Positions 1 to 11,600 of a DNA stretch of 37,500 bases are shown here, piece after piece. The stretch covers positions 126,001-163,500 of the forward strand of contig RPFO01000766.1 in NCBI GenBank assembly GCA_009746045.1, read 5' to 3'. Position numbers and translations under genes: made by a program. Numbering within the stretch: the stretch's first letter is position 1; every line of letters begins with the position of its first letter. This DNA is from Mesostigma viride (lineage: Eukaryota > Streptophyta > Mesostigmatophyceae > Mesostigmatales > Mesostigmataceae). The notes under the pieces are model-generated. The model was not told the origin of the DNA, searched no databases, and was given only the letters and a program-made list of their open reading frames with translations.

Positions 1-51
1 TTCATCAAATGCCTATTCACACGTGCGAAAGTTTTTCACGCGTTTAATGTA

Positions 52-591
52 GTGCGACATAATATGCGCGCCTACCTCATACTGATACTGACCCTCTTGA
101 TGTCCCTGAGCCTGTGGCTGGGCCTGAAAGAGAGCGCGGAACCCGACCCCCTTCTAACCGCGCGGCTCCCGGAGTACGAGGCGGTGCCGCTCTTCCGCTC
201 GGAAGCGCTGGAGTCTATAGGTCTTGACACCGGTTTGAGCGCCCCTCCTCCAGAGCTCGTGCCGCTGGCGAGTGCCGCTGGCGAGGACAAGCGGCGGCGG
301 CGGCGGCGGAGGGCGAAGGAGGTGCTGAAGACGGGGTTGGTGGAGGGGCAGAAGGCGGCCTACATTGCCGCCAACCCACTGTTGGGGGTTGCCGAGGGGG
401 CCTCCCAGCTGCTGGGGAAGATGGGGCCGGGAGGGAAGAAGCTGGCCAAGGTGGTGGGCAAGCCGGTGGACTTCCTAGTCAAGCACAACCCGATCGGTGC
501 ATTTTTCGGCGCGATCTTCAACAAGAAACTGAGCGCGCGGTGCAAGGCCAAGAAGATCTTCTCGTTTGGTTTCTCCAAGTGCAAGAAGTAA
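52..591 (+). CDS. Possible small basic secreted or membrane protein, unrecognised
   Basis: Uninterrupted frame of 179 codons ending in TAA. I do not recognise a family. The N-terminus has a hydrophobic stretch (about residues 7-25, after MRHNMR) that would serve as a signal peptide or signal anchor. A second in-frame ATG at 67 would give MRAYLILILTLLM directly. A lysine/arginine-rich centre with a run of seven arginines at about residues 81-87 follows, then an Ala/Gly-rich segment and a Lys/Cys-rich tail (SKCKK). The run of Arg codons comes from a cgg/gcg-rich stretch, so part of the protein may be low-complexity expansion. The 3' end lies antisense to an open minus-strand frame (475-635). 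It could be a terminal exon of a gene starting left of the window. Confidence is low because nothing beyond composition and length supports it. Confidence 0.35.
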   Translation: MRHNMRAYLILILTLLMSLSLWLGLKESAEPDPLLTARLPEYEAVPLFRSEALESIGLDTGLSAPPPELVPLASAAGEDKRRRRRRRAKEVLKTGLVEGQKAAYIAANPLLGVAEGASQLLGKMGPGGKKLAKVVGKPVDFLVKHNPIGAFFGAIFNKKLSARCKAKKIFSFGFSKCKK

Positions 592-635
592 CTCGTCCCC
601 GCCGTCCAGTGGTAGGTCCCCCCGTCCACACTCAC

Positions 636-915
636 CCACAGACTGGGTAGTGTGAGCCCATCGCCACATCTCCGGCAGCCGCGACCCCTTGAGGTTGCAG
701 AGTATGAGCAGGGCGTCCAGACTCATGCGTTCGTACCAGCGCACGCCTTCATCCATGGCCTCCTCCCCGCATTCTCGGCATGCGATGTGCGGCGGGAACA
801 CCTCGAGTCCCTCTGGATACAAGTAATGCACGTACAAGTGCACGAGCTCGCCCTCGCAGGAGTTCCACGCCTCCTCCAGATCCACCTCGCCGCCGCACCG
901 GTAGCACGTCAGCAC
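636..915 (-). CDS. Exon with a zinc-ribbon-like Cys pattern (partial gene)
   Basis: Read on the minus strand, a CAG acceptor (916-920) is followed by a 93-codon open exon that ends at a consensus GTGAGT donor (635-630). The exon begins VLTCYRCGGEVDLEEAWNSC and later contains the segment PHIACRECGEEAMDEGV. Two C-x2-C pairs, about 45 residues apart with an acidic stretch between them, suggest a treble-clef or zinc-ribbon fold. Acidic and aromatic residues with balanced composition contrast with the repeat-derived frames around it. If the donor is not used, the frame stays open to a stop at 475, where it would overlap the plus-strand frame at 52-591 in antisense. Upstream exons would have to lie beyond the CA-rich minisatellite at 1060-1430 and are not identified. 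The function is unknown. Confidence 0.4.
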
Positions 916-1044
916 CTGTTCCAGTCCCGGGGCCGGGGCCGGCCCCGGCCCCGGCCGCACCGCCACGACGGAAACAGGCGATACTCTCATGCCGACCCTC
1001 ACGCACCGAGCGCGAGAAAAAGAAGACACGCCGAACGCACTTAC

Positions 1045-1430
1045 ACACCTCCCCCTCCCCCCCCACCCCCCCACACGCTGGCACACGCCCCACACTGGCA
1101 CACGCCACCCACACACTGTCACCCACCCCCCACCACCCACCCCACACTGGCACACGCCACCCACACACTGCCACACGCCACACACCCCTCCCACCCCCCA
1201 CACACACACTGCCACACGCCACCCACACACTGTCGCACACTGACACACGACACCCACACACTGACACACACTCACACACACTCACACTCACTATCAATGA
1301 CACACACTCACACACCCAAACACCCACCACACACACACGCACCACACCACACCACGAAAAAAATTTAAAGGCACACACTCACACTACCACACACTACCAC
1401 ACACTATCACACACTATCACGCACTGAACA
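1045..1430. repeat. CA-rich degenerate minisatellite
   Basis: The plus strand is almost purely C, A and T, with degenerate units such as CACACTGGCACACGCCAC grading into CACACACTCACACT and CACACTACCACA. It carries long His/Thr/Pro frames on one strand and Val/Cys/Gly frames on the other; neither looks like a gene. It lies just upstream of the minus-strand zinc-ribbon-like exon. Confidence 0.85.
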
Positions 1431-2608
1431 GGCAGGAACGCGGGGGTCAGTCACGAAGTTTCTAGGATGCCATGACGATTGACGAATGCTCGACCGGGCC
1501 AGGCCAGTGAGGCCACGTCTGAGGAACCGCTTCCTGCACGGGATCATCTATGTATGGCAGCATACTTGGCTGACTCAATTGACTGCCAGCACGCAACTTG
1601 CTGCCTAGCGGTTGACGAATGGGGACGCTCCTCGCATAGACCTTCGTCCCCCTGTCCGGCGCGAAGAGTCGTGAGTTCGTACGTTCGTACATCGATGCGG
1701 CCGTTGGGATATTCCTCATCGTGTTGGGAAGTACACCCAATAGTAGATATAGAATCTCTGCTTCGCGTTGCGGCGTGGGAACAACAACCACGTGTTGGGA
1801 CGTTTCTGGGTGTGCCTTGCAAATTTCAACGTGCCTTGGAAATTTGTGGCGGGAGATGGGGGAGACCCGAGCCGGGGCGCGCGGGAGATGCACCTCCCCC
1901 CCACGGCCACGCACACGATTATCCTGATTCCTGGCCCGAGACACCTGATGAGTGATGACTACCTAGTCTTATTTAAAAAATTGTTTGTTGTTGTTGTCGT
2001 TGTTGCTGTTGTTCTTGTTTAAAAAATTTAATTGGACGTAATAAAGGCAAGGCTGAAAGCCGATGGCAAAGATCACAAAGCAACATTAGCTGAATGAAAT
2101 AATTACTCGGCCAAGCCAAATTCGGGAATGATTCCCCTTAAAGTTCTCTTGAGAAATGGACATCGATGAAATCGTCACTCGTGGTGGCTTAATGTAGCAT
2201 GAACCATGATACATTTGGACTAAACGGATGGCTAATGGTGGCACATAACTTCATAGCAGTTTGTCATTTGGAAAAAAATTTCAATTACACGGTAAATTAT
2301 ATGGTATGATGACGCCGTAAAGCGTTGTCGTGGCGTTACTAATACTGACGGGGTGCATCGGAAGCACGTTTGCCTGATGAGTTTCTTCCAGAAGCCGGCA
2401 ATACACGGTTTATAGCTTGACAGCAGGGAACGTGCAAGGTGCGCAGCCGTGCAAACTGCGAAATAGCGCGATGCATTATATCGCCCCATCATGGATTACA
2501 AAAAATTGTAACCTGGATGAGTGCTTGGCTGACATGCCCGGTACGGAGTCAGGCCCTTAGTCTCAGGCGCAGTGTGCTGCCTGGATTATTTCCGACAGCT
2601 CTAGTGTT
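1431..2608. other. Intergenic stretch without a supported gene
   Basis: About 1.2 kb between the CA-rich array and the GT29 gene. Frames of 60-160 codons exist on both strands at 1462-1955, but they overlap each other and show no domain, signal or splice logic. A T/G-rich low-complexity tract (TTGTTGTTGTTG-like) occurs at about 1970-2030, between two T/A-rich blocks. I see no RNA gene. The GT29 promoter presumably lies at the right end, but no core element can be pointed out with confidence. Confidence 0.5.
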
Positions 2609-5600
2609 ATGAGGACTATCCGGTTGCTGCAAGCCCTTGCAGTGGCATTGTGGGCTTTCCACGCGCTGGATGCGGTGCCCGCGTTGCCCGCACCAGCGTT
2701 GCCCGTGCGAGGCCTCTGCCGCGTTTCGATACTTGGCAAGCCCGCCAAACCAAGCACGGCGGAGGTAAGGGCGGGCGCCGGCGCCCGTGTACCGCGCTAA
2801 ACTAGACGTTCTACTGGTTGTTTGGGCGGAGCAAAACCCAGCATGGGAGGAAGGAATCGAAATGTGTGCCGAGACATGCACCCGGTAGGACGTACCCTGA
2901 CCATTTTGGACGCTGCAAGCTTTACTAACGGGCGTGTCACCCTGGCACTCGCCACGTGCACCCCCCCACATGCAACCCTCAACATGCATCCCCCCGTGAC
3001 CAGGTCACGGTGACCCGAGGGGGCAAGAAGCAGGTGGCACCCCCCCAGTCGGCGGAGGTTAAGCTGGCGATCCGCCGGCTGACGGCCCCGCTGACGCGCG
3101 CGGCCACCGGCAGCACCTGCTTCCTGGCGCTGAAGAATTGTGCCAGCAGCAGGTAGTTCTTGCAGGAAAACTGTGCCAGCAGCAGGTAGTTCTTGCTGGA
3201 AAAATGTGCCAGCAGCAGGTGGGGTATGGGAAGCACTGTCCAGCAGCAGGCGTGACCGTCGATACGTGAACATAAACGTGTGCGAGCAGCTGGTACTGTG
3301 ACGGGATGAGAGTTTTGCCAGCAGCAGGTGGGGCATGGGACGGCTAACACCAGACTGGTGGGCCTATGCCAGCAGCGGTGGGGCCAGGGGTGTGCGGCGC
3401 TGGCATTAGCACCACTTCGGGGTTGTATCTTTGTTTGCATACTTCTTCTTGGGTCAAGGTACCCTTTGACCCTGGCAGTGGCGTCCTGCTGGCTGCATGT
3501 ACTTGTGTGACCGGCGATGGGTACTTTCTAGTTCTGGCATCCCTCATGCCCCCTCGCCCCACCCACAGGTGTGAGATGTCCAACAGGCGCACTGCGGCCA
3601 GCTGTCATGGAGAGGTCGCCTCGCTGTGATTGGCCCCATGCAGGCTTGGCGCGTGCACATGATTGGCCGCATGCCATGACGCCACAGACTCAGAAACGGC
3701 CACCTGTCCCCGCCCTTTCCCCCATGCCCATGGAGATCGCTTTTACTTGTTTTCCTAGCCTGGGGATGTAGTTGCGCAGTGCGATGTCCCGCGTTGTGTC
3801 CAACCCCCCGTGTGCAACAGCACCGCAGCAAAGGACGCATGCTCACTACTTGCCATGCCTGCATGGAATGGAAATTCACCGGGCATCGCCTGCAGCTTGT
3901 TGTCTCCCTATGCATTCCGTTGGCATTCTTTATGTCTGCTTCTCTTTCTGTCCATGCCCCTATGCCCCCATGCCCCCATGCCCCCATGCCCCCATGGCCC
4001 CATGCCCCCATGCCCCCATGCCCCCATGCCCTCATGCCCCCATGCCCCCATGCCCCCATGCCCCCATGCCCCCATGCCCCCATGCCCCCATACCCCCATG
4101 CCCCCGTGCCCCCATGCCCCCATGCCCCCATGCCCCCATGCCCCCATGGCCCCATGCCCCCATGCCCCCAATGCCCCCATGCCCCCATGCCCCCATGCCC
4201 CCATGCCCCCATGCCCCCATGCCCCCATGGCCCCATGCCCCCATGCCCCCATGCCCCCATGCCTCCATGCCCCCATGCCCCATGCCCCCATGCCCCCATG
4301 CCTCCATGCCCCCATGCCCCCATGCCCCCATGCCCCCATACCCCCATGCCCCCATGCCCCCATGCCCCCATGCCCCCATGCCCCCATGCCCCCATGCCCC
4401 CATGCCCCCATGCCCCATGCCCCCATGCCCCCATGCCCCCCATGCCTCCATGCCCCCATGCCCCCATGCCCCCATGCCTAAAAACCTCCACACACCCTTG
4501 ATTGCCTTTTTGCGGCCGTGCCTGGATCCTAGTTGGGTCACCTCCAAGGTGTCCAAGAAGTACCGCTTCTCCAAGGACGACGTGCGGACCAACAACCTGC
4601 CCCTGCTGCGGCCGGGGGAACTGGGCACCTGTGCGCTGGTGCGTGGGCCAGCAGTAGCACAGTACCTCTTAGCAGCAGCAGCAGCAGTAGCACATGCAGC
4701 ATGTGCAATCTACAGAAGACAGCGCACACTGTCCTGTGGCACATGCCGTATGCACGAGGTTTTGTGCCTGCCATGTTTGTGCTTCTGTGCACAAGGTTTT
4801 GTGCCTGCCATGTTTGTGCTTCTATGCACGAGGTTTTGTGCCTGCCATGTTTGTGCTTCTGTGCACGAGGTTTTGTGCCTGCCATGTTTGTGCTTCTGTG
4901 CACGAGGTTTTGTGCCTGCCATATTTGTGCTTCTGTGCACGAGGTTTTGTGCCTGCCATGTTTGTGCTTCTGTGCACGAGGTTTTGTGCCTGCCATGTTT
5001 GTGCTTCTGTGCACGAGGTTTTGTGCCTGCCATGTTTGTGCTTCTATGCACGAGGTTTTGTGCCTGCCATGTTTGTGCTTCTATGCACGAGGTTTTGTGC
5101 CTGCCATGTTTGTGCTTCTGTGCACGAGGTTTTGTGCCTGCCATGTTTGTGCTTCTGTGCACGAGGTTTTGTGCCTGCCATGTTTGTGCTTCTGTGCACG
5201 AGGTTTTGTGCCTGCCATGTTTGTGCTTCTGTGCACGAGTTTTTGTGCCTGCCATGTTTGTGCTTCTGTGCACGAGGTTTTGTGCCTGCCATGTTTGTGC
5301 TTCTGTGCACGAGGTTTTGTGCCTGCCATGTTTGTGCTTCTGTGCACGAGGTTTTGTGCCTGCCATGTTTGTGCTTCTGTGCACGAGGTTTTGTGCCTGC
5401 CATGTTTGTGCTTCCATGCACGAGGTTTTGTGCCTGCCATGTTTGTGCTTCTGTGCACGAGGTTTTGTGCCTGCCATGTTTGTGCTTCTGTGCACGAGGT
5501 TTTGTGCCTGCCATGTTTGTGCTTCTATGCACGAGGTTTTGTGCCTGCCATGTTTGTGCTTCTGTGCACGAGGTTTTGTGCCTGCCATGTTTGTGCTTCT

Positions 5601-8600
5601 GTGCACGAGGTTTTGTGCCTGCCATGTTTGTGCTTCTATGCACGAGGTTTTGTGCCTGCCATGTTTGTGCTTCTATGCACGAGGTTTTGTGCCTGCCATG
5701 TTTGTGCTTCTGTGCACGAGGTTTTGTGCCTGCCATGTTTGTGCTTCTATGCACGGGGTTTTGTGCCTGCCATGTTTGTGCTTCTGTGCACGAGGTTTTG
5801 TGCCTGCCATGTTTGTGCTTCTGTGCACGAGGTTTTGTGCCTGCCATGTTTGTGCTTCTGTGCACGAGGTTTTGTGCCTGCCATGTTTGTGCTTCTGTGC
5901 ACGAGGTTTTGTGCCTGCCATGTTTGTGCTTCCATGCACGAGGTTTTGTGCCTGCCATGTTTGTGCTTCTGTGCACGAGGTTTTGTGCCTGCCATGTTTG
6001 TGCTTCTGTGCACGAGGTTTTGTGCCTGCCATGTTTGTGCTTCTATGCACGAGGTTTTGTGCCTGCCATGTTTGTGCTTCTGTGCACGAGGTTTTGTGCC
6101 TGCCATGTTTGTGCTTCTGTGCACGAGGTTTTGTGCCTGCCATGTTTGTGCTTCTGTGCACGAGGTTTTGTGCCTGCCATGTTTGTGCTTCTGTGCACGA
6201 GGTTTTGTGCCTGCCATGTTTGTGCTTCTGTGCACGAGGTTTTGTGCCTGCCATGTTTGTGCTTCTGTGCACGAGGTTTTGTGCCTGCCATGTTTGTGCT
6301 TCTATTCACGAGGTTTTGTGCCTGCCATGTTTGTGCTTCTGTGCACGAGGTTTTGTGCCTGCCATGTTTGTGCTTCTGTGCACGAGTTTTTGTGCCTGCC
6401 ATGTTTGTGCTTCTGTGCACGAGGTTTTGTGCCTGCCATGTTTGTGCTTCTGTGCACGAGGTTTTGTGCCTGCCATGTTTGTGCTTCTGTGCACGAGGTT
6501 TTGTGCCTGCCATGTTTGTGCTTCTGTGCACGAGGTTTTGTGCCTGCCATGTTTGTGCTTCTGTGCACGAGGTTTTGTGCCTGCCATGTTTGTGCTTCTG
6601 TGCACGAGGTTTTGTGCCTGCCATATTTGTGCTTCTGTGCACGAGGTTTTGTGCCTGCCTTGTTTGTGCTTCTATGCACGAGGTTTTGTGCCTGCCATGT
6701 TTGTGCTTCTGTGCACGAGGTTTTGTGCCTGCCATGTTTGTGCTTCTGTGCACGAGTTTTTGTGCCTGCCATGTTTGTGCTTCTGTGCACGAGGTTTTGT
6801 GCCTGCCATGTTTGTGCTTCTATTCACGAGGTTTTGTGCCTGCCATGTTTGTGCTTCTATGCACGAGGTTTTGTGCCTGCCATGTTTGTGCTTCTGTGCA
6901 CGAGGTTTTGTGCCTGCCATGTTTGTGCTTCTGTTCACGAGGTTTTGTGCCTGCCATGTTTGTGCTTCTGTGCACGAGGTTTTGTGCCTGCCATGTTTGT
7001 GCTTCTGTGCACGAGGTTTTGTGCCTGCCATGTTTGTGCTTCTGTGCACGAGGTTTTGTGCCTGCCATGTTTGTGCTTCTGTGCACGAGGTTTTGTGCCT
7101 GCCATGTTTGTGCTTCTATGCACGAGGTTTTGTGCCTGCCATGTTTGTGCTTTTGTGCACGAGGTTTTGTGCCTGCCATGTTTGTGCTTCTGTGCACGAG
7201 GTTTTGTGCCTGCCATGTTTGTGCTTCTGTGCACGAGTTTTTGTGCCTGCCATGTTTGTGCTTCTGTGCACGAGGTTTTGTGCCTGCCATGTTTGTGCTT
7301 CTGTGCACGAGGTTTTGTGCCTGCCATGTTTGTGCTTCTGTGCACGAGGTTTTGTGCCTGCCATGTTTGTGCTTCTGTGCACGAGGTTTTGTGCCTGCCA
7401 TGTTTGTGCTTCTGTGCACGAGGTTTTGTGCCTGCCATGTTTGTGCTTCTGTGCACGAGGTTTTGTGCCTGCCATGTTTGTGCTTCTATGCACGAGGTTT
7501 TGTGCCTGCCATGTTTGTGCTATTGTGACTTTTGGCGCCTATTATTTACAGGATCACATGGCATATCTACCATGGGGTCTTGTTGGGCACGGGCACATGC
7601 GGTGTTTGCCCTCATGCCTGCTGCATGCATGCTTGGCGTGCTGCCAAGGCACACACTAGGGGGCAACGGGGGCATGGGGGGCATGGGGGCCATGGGGGGC
7701 ATGGGGGGCATGGGGGGCATGGGGGGCATGGGGGGCATGGGGGGCATGGGGGGCATGGGGGGCATGGGGGGCATGGGGGGCATGGGGGGCATGGGGGGCA
7801 TGGGGGGCATTTAGGTGTAAAGTTCTAGGGCATGAGGTCCTAGGATGCAGTGTCCAGTGGGCATTCCTGTCATGTTAACTTTCCTTTTGCGTCGTTTGTC
7901 ACTGGGGGGGTTGAGTAGTCTTGTTGGACGATGGGCAGTCGTGTCCACTGTGTTGATCTTCTCATACGGTGTTTTCCCTCTCTGATCCTGGCACACGTAC
8001 GATATGTAGTCCATTGAAGAACGACCGTTTACGGTTGGGTTTTCGCGGGTGCTGTCTTGCATCGGTGGGCTATTTGCATGAGTGGGCTATTTGCATTAGT
8101 GGGCTATTTGCATGAGTGGGCTATTTGCATGAGTGGGCTATTTGCATGAGTGGGCTATTTGCATGAGTGGGCTATTCGCATGAGTGGGCTATTTGCATGA
8201 GTGGGCTATTTGCACGAGTGGGCTATTTGAATGAGCGGCCTGTTTGCATGAGTGCGCTATTTGCATGAGTGGGCTATTTGCATGAGTGGGCTTGATCAAA
8301 TTGGGGGAAACCACATTATATAGGTGAGCAATCCTGTGTTTGATCAGATCGGGGGAAACCACATTATATAGGTGAGCTATCCTGTGTTTGACCAAATCGG
8401 GGGAAGCCACATTATATAGGTGAGCAATCCTGTGTTTGATCAGATCGGGGGAAACCACATTATATAGGTGAGCAATCCTGTGTTTGATCAGATCGGGGGA
8501 AACCACATTATATAGGTGAGCAATCCTGTGTTTGATCAGATCGGGGGAAACCACATTATATAGGTGAGCAATCCTGTGTTTGATCAAATCAGGGGAAAAC

Positions 8601-11600
8601 ACATTATATAGGTGAGCAATCCTGTGTTTGACCAAATGGGGGGAAACCACATTATATAGGTGAGCAATCCTGTGTTTGATCAGATCGGGGGAAACCACAT
8701 TATATAGGTGAGCTATCCTGTGTTTGATCAAATCGGGGGAAACCACATTATATAGGTGAGCAATCCTGTGTTTGATCAGATCGGGGGAAGCCACATGATA
8801 CAGGTGAGCAATCCTGTGTTTGACCAAATCGGGGGAAGCCACATTATATAGGTGAGCAATCCTGTGTTTGATCAGATCGGGGGAAACCACATTATATAGG
8901 TGAGCAATCCTGTGTTTGATCAGATCGGGGGGAAACACATTATATAGGTGAGCTATCCTGTGTTTGATCAAATCGGGGGAAACCACATTATATAGGTGAG
9001 CAATCCTGTGTTTGATCAGATCGGGGGAAGCCACATGATACAGGTGAGCAATCCTGTGTTTGATCAAATCAGGGGAAACCACATTATATAGGTGAGCAAT
9101 CCTGTGTTTGACCAAATGGGGGGAAACCACATTATATAGGTGAGCAATCCTGTGTTTGATCAGATCGGGGGAAGCCACATGATATAGGTGAGCAATCCTG
9201 TGTTTGATCAGATCGGGGGAAGCCACATTATATAGGTGAGCAATCCTGTGTTTGATCAGATCGGGGGAAAACACATTATATAGGTGAGCAATCCTGTGTT
9301 TGACCAAATCGGGGGAAGCCACATTATATAGGTGAGCAATCCTGTGTTTGATCAAATGGGGGGAAACCACATTATATAGGTGAGCAATCCTGTGTTTGAT
9401 CAAATCGGGGGAAACCACATTATATAGGTGAGCAATCCTGTGTTTGATCAGATCGGGGGAAAACACATTATAAAGGTGAGCAATCCTGTGTTTGATCAGA
9501 TCGGGGGAAAACACATTATATAGGTGAGCTATCCTGTGTTTGATCAGATCGGGGGAAACCACATTATATAGGTGAGCAATCCTGTGTTTGATCAGATCGG
9601 GGGAAAACACATTATATAGGTGAGCAATCCTGTGTTTGACCAAATGGGGGGAAACCACATTATATAGGTGAGCAATCCTGTGTTTGATCAGATCGGGGGG
9701 AAACACATTATAAAGGTGAGCAATCCTGTGTTTGATCAGATCGGGGGAAACCACATTATATAGGTGAGCAATCCTGTGTTTGATCAAATGGGGGGAAACC
9801 ACATTATATAGGTGAGCAATCCTGTGTTTGATCAAATCGGGGGAAACCACATTATATAGGTGAGCAATCCTGTGTTTGATCAGATCGGGGGAAAACACAT
9901 TATACAGGTGAGCAATCCTGTGTTTGATCAGATCGGGGGAAACCACATTATATAGGTGAGCTATCCTGTGTTTGATCAGATCGGGGGAAACCACATTATA
10001 TAGGTGAGCAATCCTGTGTTTGATCAGATCGGGGGAAAACACATTATATAGGTGAGCAATCCTGTGTTTGACCAAATGGGGGGAAACCACATTATATAGG
10101 TGAGCAATCCTGTGTTTGATCAGATCGGGGGGAAACACATTATAAAGGTGAGCAATCCTGTGTTTGATCAGATCGGGGGAAACCACATTATATAGGTGAG
10201 CAATCCTGTGTTTGATCAAATGGGGGGAAACCACATTATATAGGTGAGCAATCCTGTGTTTGATCAAATCGGGGGAAAACACATTATATAGGTGAGCAAT
10301 CCTGTGTTTGACCAAATGGGGGGAAACCACATTATATAGGTGAGCAATCCTGTGTTGGTCGCTTGATACAATGGGGGGTTACCTCATTCCCGCATGTGCC
10401 CTGCATACAGTCAGACAGCCCCATACCCAGTGCTCGTCGATTGCCAGCTCATCTTGCTGTCGCCTCGTCGTCATGCATAATTCTGGCGGCGTGCGCACAC
10501 GTCACCCAGGTGGGAAACGCTGACACCCTGCTGGGCAAGCGCCTGGGCAAAGAGATTGACGCCCACAACACGGTGTTCCGGTACGCAGCTACAGTGCGGT
10601 TGTCTGCTGCCTCCTCGTAGCGTGTGCACTCACCAGCCAGGCGTGTGATGATCCAAACCTCACACGTAACCCCGCGCCAGACCAGCCTTGTTTTTGTCTG
10701 CCGTCCGGTACTTCTGCTTGTGCATTTGCTTCTGCTTGTCATCCTCCCAATAGCTGCGTCTGTTCAGTATGGATGACACGATGACACGACCGCTATCTGC
10801 GGAAGGTACCAAATGCCTATGTTGATTAGCTATCCCTGCCCTAATTGTAATTCACCATCTACCACTGCGCGCATCGCTCACCGTGCGCAGCTACAACACA
10901 CCCATCCCGGGGGAGCTCATCGCGGACCTGGGCCAAAAGGTGACGGTGATGTGGCTCAAGCAAGGCTACCAGGCAATGGGGGGACCCGTCTCGTCCTCCC
11001 GGCTGCCCACCAGGTGCGCCTCCACACTTGCCATGCTCCGCCATGGATTCTCGATGTCTGTCAAGAGAGTGATCGTAATGGACTATGTGTGCATACTCTA
11101 GCTAGAATGATTCCTATCAAGAAGGATGCTGGCGGTGGTGTGTGCATACTAGCTAGAATGATTCCTATCAAGAAGGATGCTGGCGGTGGTGTGTGCATAC
11201 TAGCTAGAATGATTCCTATCAAGAAGGATGCTGGCGGTGGTGTGTGCATACTAGCTAGAATGATTCCTATCAAGAAGGATGCTGGCGGTGGTGTGTGCAT
11301 ACTCTAGCTAGAATGATTCCTATCAAGAAGGATGCTGGCGGTGGTGTGTGCATACTAGCTAGAATGATTCCTATCAAGAAGGATGCTGGCGGTGGTGTGT
11401 GCATACTCTAGCTAGAATGATTCCTATCAAGAAGGATGCTGGCGGTGGTGTGTGCATACTAGCTAGAATGATTCCTATCAAGAAGGATGCTGGCGGTGGT
11501 GTGTGCATACTCTAGCTAGAATGATTCCTATCAAGAAGGATGCTGGCGGTGGTGTGTGCATACTCTAGCTAGAATGATTCCTATCAAGAAGGATGCTGGC

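Noticed and set aside
652-1427. His/Thr/Pro-rich and Val/Cys/Gly-rich long frames
   Set aside because: They are translations of the CA-rich minisatellite and change with the frame. Only the minus-strand 636-915 portion has non-repetitive, protein-like composition.
3772-7659. 1295-codon open frame with Pro/Cys-rich repeats
   Set aside because: It is made of the 8-bp and 37-bp arrays plus GT29 exon 3 read through in frame. All other frames are equally open, so openness reflects stop-free repeat units.
8189-10330. 713-codon minus-strand frame of 16-residue repeats
   Set aside because: It follows from a 48-bp unit without stops on that strand. It lies inside an intron of the plus-strand GT29 gene, and there is no start context or flanking exon.
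4751-10356. CRISPR-like array
   Set aside because: The 37-bp and 48-bp units are directly adjacent with no spacers, and the locus is eukaryotic with introns.
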